From contig SGZM01000002.1 in NCBI GenBank assembly GCA_004214065.1, positions 42,668 through 106,667 of the forward strand: a DNA stretch of 64,000 nucleotides, written 5' to 3'. Positions 19,683 to 28,642 of this stretch are shown piece after piece (the stretch's first letter is position 1; every line of letters starts with the position of its first letter). This DNA is from Gammaproteobacteria bacterium (GTDB lineage Bacteria > Pseudomonadota > Gammaproteobacteria > Magnimaribacterales > Magnimaribacteraceae). The position numbers and the translations under genes were made by a program. The notes under the pieces are model-generated. The model saw only the letters and a list, made by a program, of their open reading frames with translations. It did not search any database and was not told where the DNA came from.

Positions 19683-21458
19683 ATGAAAAGAACACATAAA
19701 TGTAATCAAGTTACTAGTGATTTAATAGGTCAGGAAATTTCTGTTTCTGGTTGGATACATCGCAGAAGGGATCATGGAGGGGTAATCTTTTTTGATCTTA
19801 GAGATGATAATGGCCTAGTCCAGGTAGTCTACAATCCTGATTCAAAAGACACCTTTGCCCTTGCTGAAACATGCAGAAACGAATATGTTATTTTCTCTAA
19901 AGGAATCGTACAGGCACGACCAGAAGGAACTGTTAATGATAATTTGGTTACTGGAAAAGTAGAGATAGTGGCCTCTGGTTTAGAAATAGTTAATTCCTCT
20001 CAACCCATCCCATTTCAATTAGATGAATACAGTTCTGTCGGGGAAGAAACTCGCCTAAAGTATAGGTTTCTAGACTTAAGAAGAGCTGAAATGCAAGACA
20101 ATCTTAGATTAAGATCAAAAGTTTCAACATCTCTTAGAAATTATCTTAATACCCAAGATTTTGTAGAGATTGAAACACCATTGTTAACTAAAGCAACTCC
20201 TGAAGGCGCTAGAGATTATCTAGTTCCGAGTAGAACTTTTCCTGGATCTTTTTTTGCTCTTCCTCAATCTCCTCAATTATTTAAACAAACCTTAATGGCT
20301 TCAGGGTTTGAGAAATATTACCAATTCGCAAAATGCTTCAGAGATGAAGATTTACGAGCTGACAGACAACCAGAATTCACTCAATTGGATATTGAATTAT
20401 CTTTTGTTGAATCAGAGGACGTAATTAGTTTAATTACAGAAATGATACAAAAAGTTTTTAAAGAGACACTATCTGTTGATTTGGGTGAATTTCCAAGAAT
20501 TACCTATAAAGAATCTATTGAAAAATATGGAGTAGATAAACCTGATCTTAGAAATCCTTTAAAATTACTTGAAGTTAAGAACTTATTTAAAGAATGTGAT
20601 TTTAAAGTTTTTAGCGAACCTGCAAATGATGAAGATTCAAGAATAGCTGCAATGAGGGTTCCTAATGGAAAGATGCTAACTAGAAAACAAATAGATGACT
20701 ATACAGATTTTGTTGGAAATTATGGTGCTAAAGGTTTGGCCTATATCAGAGTGGAAGATCCATCTAAGGGCAAGGAAGGGTTGCAGTCACCTATTATTAA
20801 ATTCATAGAAGACTCAATTATCGATTCTCTGTTAGCTGTTTTAGAGGTGCAAGAAGGTGATATTATCTTCTTTGGAGCCGGCAAAAGAAATATTGTTAAT
20901 GATTCATTGGCCCCTCTAAGGGATCTGATAGCTCACGATCTAGATTTACTAACCTGTGAGTGGGCTCCATGCTGGGTAATTGATTTTCCTATGTTTGAAA
21001 AGAATAAATCTGGAGAACTTACGCCGCTGCATCATCCTTTCACTTCCCCTAATTGCAGCATAGATGAATTAAAAGAATCACCTCTTGATGCTGTTACTGA
21101 TGCCTATGATGTAGTTTTGAATGGCACTGAGCTTGGAGGGGGATCGGTTAGGATACATGATACAAAAATGCAGAATACGGTTCTAAATCTTTTAAATATT
21201 GATGATAAAGAAGCTGATGAAAAGTTTGGCTTCCTTATTTCTGCCCTACAACATGGTTGTCCACCACATGCTGGATTAGCTATAGGTTTTGATAGATTGA
21301 TTATGTTAATGACAGGGTCAGATTCTATAAGAGATGTCATAGCATTTCCTAAGACTCAGACGGCATCTTGCTTACTAACTGATGCTCCCGGTCAGGCAGC
21401 TCAAGATCAACTTGAAGAACTTCATATAAGGTTCCAGGGATTAGATAAGGAGGAGTAA
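19683..21458 (+). CDS. aspS: Aspartate-tRNA ligase
   Basis: A 591-residue class IIb synthetase, nearly the same length as the E. coli enzyme (590). It has the N-terminal OB-fold anticodon-binding domain ([20 protein letters not shown]), motif 1 region [13 protein letters not shown], the motif 2 loop [18 protein letters not shown], the bacterial GAD insertion, and motif 3 [13 protein letters not shown]. It sits 7 bases after the FmdB-like gene and 1 base before yebC, forming an operon. Confidence 0.97.
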   Translation: MKRTHKCNQVTSDLIGQEISVSGWIHRRRDHGGVIFFDLRDDNGLVQVVYNPDSKDTFALAETCRNEYVIFSKGIVQARPEGTVNDNLVTGKVEIVASGLEIVNSSQPIPFQLDEYSSVGEETRLKYRFLDLRRAEMQDNLRLRSKVSTSLRNYLNTQDFVEIETPLLTKATPEGARDYLVPSRTFPGSFFALPQSPQLFKQTLMASGFEKYYQFAKCFRDEDLRADRQPEFTQLDIELSFVESEDVISLITEMIQKVFKETLSVDLGEFPRITYKESIEKYGVDKPDLRNPLKLLEVKNLFKECDFKVFSEPANDEDSRIAAMRVPNGKMLTRKQIDDYTDFVGNYGAKGLAYIRVEDPSKGKEGLQSPIIKFIEDSIIDSLLAVLEVQEGDIIFFGAGKRNIVNDSLAPLRDLIAHDLDLLTCEWAPCWVIDFPMFEKNKSGELTPLHHPFTSPNCSIDELKESPLDAVTDAYDVVLNGTELGGGSVRIHDTKMQNTVLNLLNIDDKEADEKFGFLISALQHGCPPHAGLAIGFDRLIMLMTGSDSIRDVIAFPKTQTASCLLTDAPGQAAQDQLEELHIRFQGLDKEE

Positions 21459-21459
21459 A

Positions 21460-22206
21460 GTGGCAGGTCATTCAAAATGGGCAAACATAAAACACCGAAA
21501 AGGCAGACAAGATGCTAAGAGGGGTAAAGTTTTTTCTGTATTAATCCGAGAACTTACTGTGGCAGCAAAATTGGGAGGAGGAGTTCCGGATGATAATCCA
21601 AGGCTAAGAACTGCAATAGATAAGGCGCTTTCGGCAAATATGACGAAAGATACCATTGAGAGAGCTGTTCAAAGAGGAGCAGGAGGCTTAGAAGGAGAAA
21701 ACTTGGAAGAAGTAAGCTTCGAAGGTTATGGTCCAGGAGGTATTGCCGTAATAGTCGAGTCTATGACAGATAACAATAACAGAACTGTTGCAGAGGTACG
21801 GCACGCTTTTACAAAGTCTGGAGGAAATTTAGGTACAAACGGCTCTGTCTCATATCTATTTGAAAAGAAAGGTATTATCACTGTATCTGCCAATCAAGAT
21901 ACAGATCAAATTATGGAGATTTCAATTGAAGCAGGTGCTGAAGATCTAGAAATCAATGATGATAAAACTGTGACTGTAAGTTCAGCTCCAGAAGACTTCG
22001 AACATATAAAAAATGCTTTAATAGAAAAGGAGATAGAAATTGATGACTCAGAAATTTCTCTCATACCAGAAACGACTATTCAAGCAGATCTAGATACTTC
22101 TTTGAAGGCCTATAAACTTTTAGAAATGCTAGAGGACCTTGATGATACACAAAATGTTACATCTAATATCGAATTTGCTGAAGGCATGATGGATCAATTA
22201 GATTGA
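21460..22206 (+). CDS. yebC: YebC/PmpR family DNA-binding regulatory protein
   Basis: A 248-residue protein of the TACO1/YebC family, which binds DNA or aids translation of proline stretches depending on the member. It begins AGHSKWANIKHRKGRQDAKRGK and includes YEGYGPGG-type sequence (FEGYGPGGIAVIVE) and NDNNRTVAEVRH-like sequence. The start is GTG at 21460, with a strong AAGGAGGAG site inside the aspS end. In E. coli-like genomes ruvC follows; here a PDDEXK nuclease does. Confidence 0.95.
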   Translation: MAGHSKWANIKHRKGRQDAKRGKVFSVLIRELTVAAKLGGGVPDDNPRLRTAIDKALSANMTKDTIERAVQRGAGGLEGENLEEVSFEGYGPGGIAVIVESMTDNNNRTVAEVRHAFTKSGGNLGTNGSVSYLFEKKGIITVSANQDTDQIMEISIEAGAEDLEINDDKTVTVSSAPEDFEHIKNALIEKEIEIDDSEISLIPETTIQADLDTSLKAYKLLEMLEDLDDTQNVTSNIEFAEGMMDQLD

Positions 22207-22207
22207 T

Positions 22208-22624
22208 ATGACTAACTCAAGGAATAAGGGAGCCTCTTTTGAAAGAGAAGTGGCTAATTTACTCACCAATGATTTAGGTCTCGAAAATAATATTAGAAGG
22301 ATTCTTGAGCAGACACGAGAAAAACACCTACCTGATTTAATGCTGGGTAGATGGTATCTTGAGTGTAAAAGATATGGTTCTGGAGCTGAACCCTTGGAAG
22401 CTTGGTGGAAGCAGGTGCTTGATGCCACCCAGACTAAAGGAATACCGGCTTTAGTCTATAAATTTGATAGAAGGCCGATAAAGGTGAGGGTTCCTTTAGG
22501 TGCCATTAATCCTGATTTACATTTAGACTCTCCCTTTACAGCAGATCTTCTTTGGGATGATTTTATCTTCCTGCTTAAAGAACTCTATTCAGAGGATATC
22601 CTTTCCCACGAAAGTTTAGAGTAA
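22208..22624 (+). CDS. PDDEXK-type nuclease, possible Holliday-junction resolvase
   Basis: A 138-residue protein with a restriction-endonuclease-like motif order: a Glu in KGASFEREVANLL, PD in KHLPDLMLG, and ExK in YLECKRYG, followed by WWKQV and a basic segment RRPIKVRVPLG. It resembles small phage PDDEXK nucleases, some annotated as Holliday-junction resolvases. It lies 1 base after yebC and its stop meets the ybgC start, the exact slot where ruvC-ruvA-ruvB normally sit. A resolvase role is an inference from motif and position. Confidence 0.6.
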   Translation: MTNSRNKGASFEREVANLLTNDLGLENNIRRILEQTREKHLPDLMLGRWYLECKRYGSGAEPLEAWWKQVLDATQTKGIPALVYKFDRRPIKVRVPLGAINPDLHLDSPFTADLLWDDFIFLLKELYSEDILSHESLE

Positions 22625-23019
22625 TGGAAGAGCATAGTTTTAGAGTTTATTACGAAGATACCGACGCTCAAGGAGTTGTTTACTATGCAAATTATCTAAA
22701 GTTTTTTGAACGAGCTAGGACAGAATATTTGAGACAATCGAATTATGATCAAATGAAGCTTATGCAAGAAAAAATAATTTTCGTTGTAAGGGCAGTTGAA
22801 ATGAAACTCATCAAACCGGCTAGGTTAGATGATACAGTGATCATTAAATCTAAATTAGTGAAGTTAGGCAAAGTAAGCTTTGATTTTTTACAGGAAGCAT
22901 ACGTAAAAAATAGTTTAATCACTCAAGCGAAGATACAGTGTGGTAGTTTAAACTCTATAACTTTTAAACCTTCTCCTTTACCTGAGTATTTACATACTGG
23001 AATGAAAAAACTACTCTAA
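22624..23019 (+). CDS. ybgC: Tol-Pal system acyl-CoA thioesterase YbgC
   Basis: A 131-residue hot-dog-fold thioesterase. The N-terminus gives the family signature YYEDTDAQGVVYYANYLKFFERARTEYLR with the catalytic Asp. It is the first gene of the Tol-Pal operon, as in E. coli, and shares its first base with the stop of the upstream nuclease gene. It is thought to act on acyl-CoA or acyl-ACP near phospholipid synthesis. Confidence 0.95.
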   Translation: MEEHSFRVYYEDTDAQGVVYYANYLKFFERARTEYLRQSNYDQMKLMQEKIIFVVRAVEMKLIKPARLDDTVIIKSKLVKLGKVSFDFLQEAYVKNSLITQAKIQCGSLNSITFKPSPLPEYLHTGMKKLL

Positions 23020-23026
23020 TAGACTT

Positions 23027-23695
23027 ATGGAACTCTCAATATTAGAACTTTTTTTAAATGCAAGCATTGTAGTAAAGTCAGTCATTATTATCTTAATACT
23101 CGCTTCTATTATCTCTTGGATGATTATCTTCGAACGATGGATTTATATAAAAAGAGTTAGACAGGAATTTGAAGAATTTGAGTCTGCGTTCTGGTCAGGT
23201 GCAGGTGTTGAGAAACTACTGGAATCAAGCCAAGAGGATGGATATGAACCTCTAGGTGCAGAGCTAATTTTTCAGATAGGCTATTTGGATTATAAGAGAT
23301 TATCGGCTGAAAATATTGATTCTGAAGTCATCATGGAAAGTGTTCAGAGAAATATGAGAGCCACTCTTTCAAAAGAACAGGGTTTACTTGAAAAACATTT
23401 ACCCTTTTTGGCTACTGTAGCTTCAGTAAGTCCTTATATTGGACTCTTTGGAACTGTTTGGGGAATTATGAATTCATTTAGAGGTTTAGCAGGTGCATCC
23501 CAAGCAACTCTTTCAGCTGTAGCTCCAGGTATTTCAGAAGCTTTAGTAGCAACCGCAATAGGTCTATTTGCTGCCATACCGGCCTTAATCGCGTATAACA
23601 AGTTTATTTCGGAGGCAGATAGTCTTTATTCAAGCTTTGAAGGCTTTAAAGAAGAGTTCTCAGCAGTTTTACAAAGAGATATTCACTCCTCCTAG
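23027..23695 (+). CDS. tolQ: TolQ, inner-membrane motor subunit
   Basis: A proton-channel subunit of the Tol-Pal envelope machine, homologous to ExbB and MotA. The 222 residues contain three membrane segments: one near residues 14-34 (IVVKSVIIILILASIISW), and two in the C-terminal half around VASVSPYIGLFGTVWGIM and GISEALVATAIGLFAAIPALIAYN, which carry the conserved channel motifs. The stop lies 4 bases before the tolR ATG. Confidence 0.95.
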   Translation: MELSILELFLNASIVVKSVIIILILASIISWMIIFERWIYIKRVRQEFEEFESAFWSGAGVEKLLESSQEDGYEPLGAELIFQIGYLDYKRLSAENIDSEVIMESVQRNMRATLSKEQGLLEKHLPFLATVASVSPYIGLFGTVWGIMNSFRGLAGASQATLSAVAPGISEALVATAIGLFAAIPALIAYNKFISEADSLYSSFEGFKEEFSAVLQRDIHSS

Positions 23696-23699
23696 TCCA

Positions 23700-24119
23700 A
23701 TGAAAAGAAGAAATTTAATTTCTGATATAAATGTTGTTCCCTATATAGATGTTATGCTTGTTCTGCTGGTTATTTTTATGATATCTGCTCCTTTGATGGT
23801 GCAGGGTATTCAGGTAAATTTACCTGAAGCCACCTCAGAGGCTTTACCAGTTAAAAACAATGAACCTCTTATAGTTTCTATAAAGGAAGACGGGGCATTA
23901 TTCCTTGAAGCTGATTCAACAAAAAATAATGCATTAAATTTAAAAGATTTGAACAATGCTGTAACAAAAATATTTGAAGCCAATCCAGGACTCCAAGTAG
24001 TTATTAGAGGAGATGGTCAAGTTAAATATGAGCGGGTTATGACAGTCATGGCAGAATTACAAAGAGCTGGTGCCCAAGATATCGGTCTTATCTCACAACC
24101 CATTCCAGTGGAGAAATGA
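23700..24119 (+). CDS. tolR: TolR, inner-membrane motor subunit
   Basis: A 139-residue partner of TolQ. After RRNLISDINVVPYIDVMLVLLVIFMI, which contains the essential membrane Asp, comes a periplasmic domain with VSIKEDGALFLE and VVIRGDGQVKYERVM. The frame is open from 23637 inside tolQ, but the ATG at 23700 starts four bases after the tolQ stop and gives the usual length. It overlaps tolA by ATGA. Confidence 0.95.
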   Translation: MKRRNLISDINVVPYIDVMLVLLVIFMISAPLMVQGIQVNLPEATSEALPVKNNEPLIVSIKEDGALFLEADSTKNNALNLKDLNNAVTKIFEANPGLQVVIRGDGQVKYERVMTVMAELQRAGAQDIGLISQPIPVEK

Positions 24120-24718
24120 ATTACTTTGCTCCTTTTGGTTTATCATTATTTATCCACTTTGGCATAGTATTTTCTCTTTCAAACATCTTTAGCATAGATT
24201 TTGACAGCTTTAATATCGAAGCTAAAAAACCTATAGAAGCATATATAATTTTTGAAGAACAAAAAATAATTCCGAAGAAGAAATTAGTTCAGACCAAAGA
24301 ACTAATCCAATCCAGTGTTTTAAAAGAACCTAATAAGATTATTATTTCAGATATAAATAAGGCAATTGAAGATATTGATAAGTCACGAAACAGAATTATT
24401 GAGATAAAAACTAACAATAAGGAAATATTAAAAAGCGATCTCATCAAATATTCTTCTATGATAAAAAATCAGGTTTTAGAAAATTGGAATAGACCTTCAA
24501 AAATTAGTCTTAATCTTAAGACAGAAATAGAAATTACACTCGTACCTACAGGTGAAATTTTGTCTGCTACTCTGGTCAAAGGAAGTGGTAATGATATTTT
24601 CGACGAGTCTGCCTTGAGAGCGATTCTTAAGGTCAATTCGTTTGAAGGATTAAATATGCAGATGAACTTATTCGATGAGCATTTTAGAAACTTTGTTTTA
24701 ATCTTCAGCCCTGAGTAG
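24116..24718 (+). CDS. tolA: TolA, short form
   Basis: Links the TolQR motor to Pal across the periplasm. There is one N-terminal membrane helix (PFGLSLFIHFGIVFSL). The C-terminal domain has VLENWNRPS and the TonB-like LVPTGEILSATLVKGSGNDIFDESALRAI. At 200 residues it is half the E. coli length (421). The long Ala/Lys-rich helical middle domain is reduced to about 70 residues without repeats. Identification rests on position and the C-terminal domain. Confidence 0.88.
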   Translation: MNYFAPFGLSLFIHFGIVFSLSNIFSIDFDSFNIEAKKPIEAYIIFEEQKIIPKKKLVQTKELIQSSVLKEPNKIIISDINKAIEDIDKSRNRIIEIKTNNKEILKSDLIKYSSMIKNQVLENWNRPSKISLNLKTEIEITLVPTGEILSATLVKGSGNDIFDESALRAILKVNSFEGLNMQMNLFDEHFRNFVLIFSPE

Positions 24719-24731
24719 ATTCAATAGGTCA

Positions 24732-26018
24732 ATGCTAAAAAAGATTCTTCTCATATATTTAGTTCTGTTTATTTCAAATATTCAATCTCAATTAAGGATA
24801 GAGATAAAAGGAGGTGCAGAAGATCCAATCAGTATTGCCATCGTCCCTTTAGAATGGAATTTAGATTCTCCTCAAGATGAGTATCTGCATCAAATAATAA
24901 AATCAGATCTAGAATCTTTTGGAGAATTCAAGGTTCTACCTCCTGAGAATATGTTGAGTTTTCCCTCGAGCAAGGAGGAGGTATTCTTTAAAGATTGGAG
25001 AATGCTTGGAGTAGATTATTTAGTGATAGGTCGTATTAATGTCTCAGACTTTTCAGAGGAAATAATAACAAAGTACACCATCTTTGATGTTGCTAGAGAA
25101 AAATCTATACATAGAGGTAGTGTCATAGGTCCTGTCAAGACTTTAAGAAAAATCGGACACAAGGTTAGCGATAAGATTTATTCTAGAATTCAAGGAATCC
25201 CGGGCATATTTTCTACAAAGATAGCTTATATAGATAAGCCATCCACAGACGACCCAAATTTCAATCTTAGAATATCTGATATAGACGGTTATGATAGCTT
25301 GTCTATATTTTCCTCACCACAACCCCTTATGTCTCCAAGCTGGTCGCCTGATAGACAAAATATAGCTTATGTTTCATTTGAAGAAGGTACCTCAAGAATA
25401 TTTCTTCAAAAGCTTAATTCCGCTGAACGGAAAGGTGTTAAGTTAGAAGAAGGCATTAATAGCTCTCCCAATTGGTCTCCAAATGGAGATAAAATTTCTG
25501 CCGTCCTTTCAAAATCTGGAAACCCTGATATTTTTATCTATGATTTAAGCAAAGACACGTGGAAACAAATTACTAAACATTTTGGTATAGATACCGAACC
25601 TGACTGGTCTCCTAACTCTAAGAAGATCTTATTCACTTCTAATCGTTCTGGTTCTCCTCAAATCTATGAGGTAAATGTCAGATCTAATAGAGTTAAAAGA
25701 TTAACATTTGAAGGAACTTATAATGCCAGAGGCCGGTATCTCCCTGATGGAAAAGGAATAGTTTTTGTTCATAGAAAAAATGGAGTATTCCATATAGCAA
25801 CTCAGAATCTTAGAACGGGAAAAATAAGGATTCTCACAGATACTTTTCTGGATGAATCCCCAACTGTTTCTCCCAATGGCAATGTAGTTATTTATGCTAC
25901 AAAGGACGGAGACAGAGATACCCTTGCAGGAATAACATTAGATGGTAAAACTAAATTTGTAATGTCTTCTATTAAAGGAGAAGCTCGGGAACCTGCTTGG
26001 TCACCATTAATAGATTAG
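24732..26018 (+). CDS. tolB: TolB, periplasmic beta-propeller
   Basis: A 428-residue secreted protein with a signal peptide (KKILLIYLVLFISNIQSQL), an N-terminal alpha/beta domain ending near GIPGIFSTKIAYI, and a six-bladed propeller built from repeats such as SPSWSPDRQNIAYVS, SPNWSPNGDKISAV and EPDWSPNSKKILFTS. It binds Pal and TolA in the periplasm. It lies between tolA and pal in the standard order. Confidence 0.96.
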   Translation: MLKKILLIYLVLFISNIQSQLRIEIKGGAEDPISIAIVPLEWNLDSPQDEYLHQIIKSDLESFGEFKVLPPENMLSFPSSKEEVFFKDWRMLGVDYLVIGRINVSDFSEEIITKYTIFDVAREKSIHRGSVIGPVKTLRKIGHKVSDKIYSRIQGIPGIFSTKIAYIDKPSTDDPNFNLRISDIDGYDSLSIFSSPQPLMSPSWSPDRQNIAYVSFEEGTSRIFLQKLNSAERKGVKLEEGINSSPNWSPNGDKISAVLSKSGNPDIFIYDLSKDTWKQITKHFGIDTEPDWSPNSKKILFTSNRSGSPQIYEVNVRSNRVKRLTFEGTYNARGRYLPDGKGIVFVHRKNGVFHIATQNLRTGKIRILTDTFLDESPTVSPNGNVVIYATKDGDRDTLAGITLDGKTKFVMSSIKGEAREPAWSPLID

Positions 26019-26055
26019 AATTGAAATAAAAGTATAATGAGCTAAGGAGGCTTAA

Positions 26056-26520
26056 ATGAATATTACTCATAAATTTATAATAACTTTAATAGTTTTTTTC
26101 TTAGCATCTTGCAGTTCAGTTTCTATGGACAGAACAAATGATGCTACTGCAATTTCTGCTACAGCTACAGGCGCTTATTCAGATACGGGAATAACTTCAA
26201 ATAATATCCTTTATTTTGCTTACGATAAGTCGGATATAAATTCTGAAGGAAGAACCAAAATCAGAACATTAGCTAAATTGATTAACGACAATAATCTAAG
26301 CGTTAGAGTTGAAGGACATTGTGATGAACGCGGTACAAGAGAATATAATTTAGCTTTAGGTGAAAAGAGAGCTAAAACAGTTGCAGAACTGTTGATAATT
26401 AATGGTGTTGCTTCTGACAAAATAGATACAGTTAGTTATGGAGAAGAAAAACCAGCTTCACCAGGTTCTAATGAAAGATCTTGGTCCCAGAATCGTAGAG
26501 CATTAGTTAAGACTTTCTAG
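26056..26520 (+). CDS. pal: Peptidoglycan-associated lipoprotein Pal
   Basis: An outer-membrane lipoprotein that binds peptidoglycan and TolB. The signal peptide ends in the lipobox LASC (Cys near residue 19). The OmpA-like domain carries VRVEGHCDERGTREYNLALGEKRA and the RRALVK end. At 154 residues it is slightly shorter than E. coli Pal (173), mainly through a shorter linker. It has its own AAGGAGG ribosome-binding site. Confidence 0.96.
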   Translation: MNITHKFIITLIVFFLASCSSVSMDRTNDATAISATATGAYSDTGITSNNILYFAYDKSDINSEGRTKIRTLAKLINDNNLSVRVEGHCDERGTREYNLALGEKRAKTVAELLIINGVASDKIDTVSYGEEKPASPGSNERSWSQNRRALVKTF

Positions 26521-26525
26521 AAAAC

Positions 26526-27200
26526 TTGAACAAAGTACATTTAATTACTTTTGTCTTTTTATTCTCAAATTTAATCTACTCAGAAAAGGATGAAAGTTTA
26601 GAGCTTCTCTATCAAAAGATAGAGACTCTAGAGCAGGAGATTAAAAATCTAAGAAATTTATTAGAAGAAAACTCTATTTTAGTCGATAGATCCTTAGATC
26701 TTCAGCAGCAAAGATATCTTGATCTTGACGCAAGGATTCTAGAAATTTCTAAGTTGAAAACTGAATATTTACCAATATCTGAGGATGATGATCTAGTTCC
26801 AGTCCAAGAAGAAACCGATCTTTATAAACAAGCCTTAACTCTTTTTGAAGAATCTAGATACGCAGAGGCTTTAGAAATATTTTCCGAAATAATAATTTCT
26901 TATCCAGACGGTTCTTTTGCTCCAGAGGCTTATTTTTGGTCTGGTGAACTTTTTCTAGCACAAGAAATGTTTGAAGATGCCAAAATTAGCTACCAGAATG
27001 TAGCTAATCAATTTCCTGATCATCAAAGGTCTCAGGACTCGCTTTTTAAATTAGCCGAAATCTATAGGATAGAAGGAGACTTAGAATCAGCTATCAGTCT
27101 ATATGATAGAGTGATCAATGAGTTTCCAGATACTGGAGCTTCGCAATTATCGAAAAAATCTAAAGAAAATTTAAAAGAAGAGTCGAATTTAGTTGAGTAA
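26526..27200 (+). CDS. cpoB: CpoB/YbgF, Tol-associated coiled-coil and TPR protein
   Basis: A periplasmic protein that coordinates PBP1B and Tol activity at division. The start is TTG at 26526, 5 bases after pal. A signal peptide (VHLITFVFLFSNLIYS) is followed by a trimerising coiled coil (LELLYQKIETLEQEIKNL) and C-terminal TPR repeats (YKQALTLFEESRYAEALEIF, then two more). The 224 residues are shorter than the E. coli protein (263). It ends the Tol-Pal operon. Confidence 0.9.
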   Translation: MNKVHLITFVFLFSNLIYSEKDESLELLYQKIETLEQEIKNLRNLLEENSILVDRSLDLQQQRYLDLDARILEISKLKTEYLPISEDDDLVPVQEETDLYKQALTLFEESRYAEALEIFSEIIISYPDGSFAPEAYFWSGELFLAQEMFEDAKISYQNVANQFPDHQRSQDSLFKLAEIYRIEGDLESAISLYDRVINEFPDTGASQLSKKSKENLKEESNLVE

Positions 27201-27225
27201 ACCTTTAATATACGCTTTTTTTTTC

Positions 27226-27301
27226 GGGCCGTTAGCTCAGTCGGTAGAGCAGTTCGCTTTTAACGAATTGGTCCTGCGTTCGAGTCGCAGACGGCCCACC
27301 A
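27226..27301 (+). tRNA. tRNA-Lys (anticodon UUU)
   Basis: A full cloverleaf can be drawn. The acceptor GGGCCGT (27226-27232) pairs with ACGGCCC (27291-27297). The D stem is GCTC/GAGC. The anticodon stem GTTCG/CGAAT has loop CTTTTAA, giving anticodon TTT at 27259-27261. The variable loop is TGGTC and the T stem is CTGCG/CGCAG with loop TTCGAGT. Discriminator A and an encoded CCA follow. It lies just after the Tol-Pal operon and 7 bases before crcB. Confidence 0.97.
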
Positions 27302-27308
27302 ACCTAAT

Positions 27309-27671
27309 ATGCATATTTTTTTAATTTGTCTTGGTGCATCTTTAGGAGCTCTAAGTAGATTTTATCTATCTAATTTATTCCCTAGAAGTGAACCTCAGGA
27401 GATTCCTTTAGGTATCCTTGTGGTCAATATATTAGGTTGTTTTTTTATTGGTTTGTTATACAACCTGATGAATACTGATTTAGAAAGAATATTTACACCT
27501 TTGTTATTCATTGGTTTTTTGGGTGCTTTCACAACTTTTTCTGCTTTTACTAGAGAGTCTTTAGAGTTAATTAATTCCGGTCATTTCATGTACGCTTGCG
27601 TTTATGTTGTTCTTACTGTCTTTTCTTGTCTTATAGCAACTTGGCTAGGAATGTTTTTGACAAGAGGATAA
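27309..27671 (+). CDS. crcB: CrcB/Fluc fluoride channel
   Basis: A 120-residue membrane protein with four helices that exports fluoride as a dual-topology dimer. Motifs are GASLGALSRFYL at the N-terminus, the conserved Asn in VVNILGCFFIG, and GFLGAFTTFSAFTRE, which holds the pore Phe and Na-site region. It directly follows tRNA-Lys and is probably read from the same transcript; I see no fluoride riboswitch in the 7-base gap. Confidence 0.93.
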   Translation: MHIFLICLGASLGALSRFYLSNLFPRSEPQEIPLGILVVNILGCFFIGLLYNLMNTDLERIFTPLLFIGFLGAFTTFSAFTRESLELINSGHFMYACVYVVLTVFSCLIATWLGMFLTRG

Positions 27672-28235
27672 TTACTTAAACTTTAAGCCCTTAGTATCTC
27701 GCATAATCTGCCTGTAACTGTAACCCTTGAACCCTTCTGAAGTAAGTAGCTTTGAAGCCTCTCTTCTCAGCCATGTAATCCCTTTTCCAGGATTTTCGGA
27801 CTGCAGATCTTGAATAACATTAAATAATCTCTCTTTTTTTAAAGCTGATTCCATTGATGTAGTCTCTGATTCAAGATTTTGAAATCCTGGTACAGTCTTA
27901 TCTTGTATATAGCCTTTTATATTGGATACTTCTAATGCATCCATCATCAACATAGTGTTATAAACAATATTTTTTGTCATAGGATTCCTATCCATCTCTT
28001 CAAGAATAAGTTTTCCTCTAAATATAATATGCGCAGCTAGCCTTAACCTCTCTGATATATCTTCACTATCAAGCATCTTTATAATATCATCCCATTTTGT
28101 AGATAGATCAGACTCAGCAAGAATCTCTCCTGCAGCTGCGGCTATATTTCTAATACTCTTCTTTGGGTCTAAATCTTCAACTGCTTCTTGCAATTGAGTT
28201 TGAGTTATATTCAGAGATTGTTCTTTAGGATTCAT
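27672..28235 (-). CDS. Hypothetical protein, all-helical, no recognised domain
   Basis: I do not recognise this 187-residue protein. It has no cysteine, no signal peptide and no membrane helix. It looks mostly helical and charged, with KSIRNIAAAAGEILAE near the N-terminus, ERLRLAAHIIFRGKLILEEM in the middle and a basic end (YSYRQIMRDTKGLKFK). It is convergent with crcB with no gap and divergent from the DUF3147 gene. A cytosolic protein is likely; codon use looks like its neighbours. Confidence 0.7.
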   Translation of the reverse strand: MNPKEQSLNITQTQLQEAVEDLDPKKSIRNIAAAAGEILAESDLSTKWDDIIKMLDSEDISERLRLAAHIIFRGKLILEEMDRNPMTKNIVYNTMLMMDALEVSNIKGYIQDKTVPGFQNLESETTSMESALKKERLFNVIQDLQSENPGKGITWLRREASKLLTSEGFKGYSYRQIMRDTKGLKFK

Positions 28236-28283
28236 GACTCTTCTTTTATCTTAACTATTGTTGTTTAATTATTAAATATTTAT

Positions 28284-28634
28284 ATGTATACACTGTTTAA
28301 GATTCTTTTCACAGCCATAATAGTGGTAGTTATTTCTGAGATAGCCAAAAGATCTACATTAATTGCCGGAATTGTCGCTTCAATACCTTTAACTTCATTG
28401 TTAGCCTTTGTTTGGCTTTATTATGATACTCAAGATATTGAATCTATAAGGGAATTATCACGGAATATATTGTTAATGATACCCCCGTCACTAACCTTCT
28501 TTATTTCTTTGTATTTTACAATTGGATGGAATGTGAGTTTCTATCTTTCCCTTTTTACATCAATCGTTCTTACGGCCATTGTCTATTGGCTATATTTCTA
28601 TATATTGAGTTTTTTAGGTATCTATTTAAATTAA
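28284..28634 (+). CDS. DUF3147-like small inner-membrane protein
   Basis: A 116-residue protein with about four hydrophobic helices. The segment RSTLIAGIVASIPLTSLLAFVWLYYDT resembles the DUF3147 family, and the rest (LLMIPPSLTFFISLYF and a C-terminal helix pair) fits. No function is known for the family. It is the first of three small rightward genes with short spacers. Confidence 0.7.
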   Translation: MYTLFKILFTAIIVVVISEIAKRSTLIAGIVASIPLTSLLAFVWLYYDTQDIESIRELSRNILLMIPPSLTFFISLYFTIGWNVSFYLSLFTSIVLTAIVYWLYFYILSFLGIYLN

Positions 28635-28642
28635 GGAAAAAT

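Noticed and set aside
23637..23699. Upstream extension of tolR into tolQ
   Set aside because: The added residues have no family match; ATG 23700 gives the normal TolR start.
27215..27225. Run of about ten T before tRNA-Lys as the tail of a cpoB terminator
   Set aside because: No stem precedes it; it is more likely a spacer between a promoter and the tRNA.
27302..27308. Fluoride riboswitch before crcB
   Set aside because: Only 7 bases separate the tRNA and crcB, which leaves no room for the aptamer.
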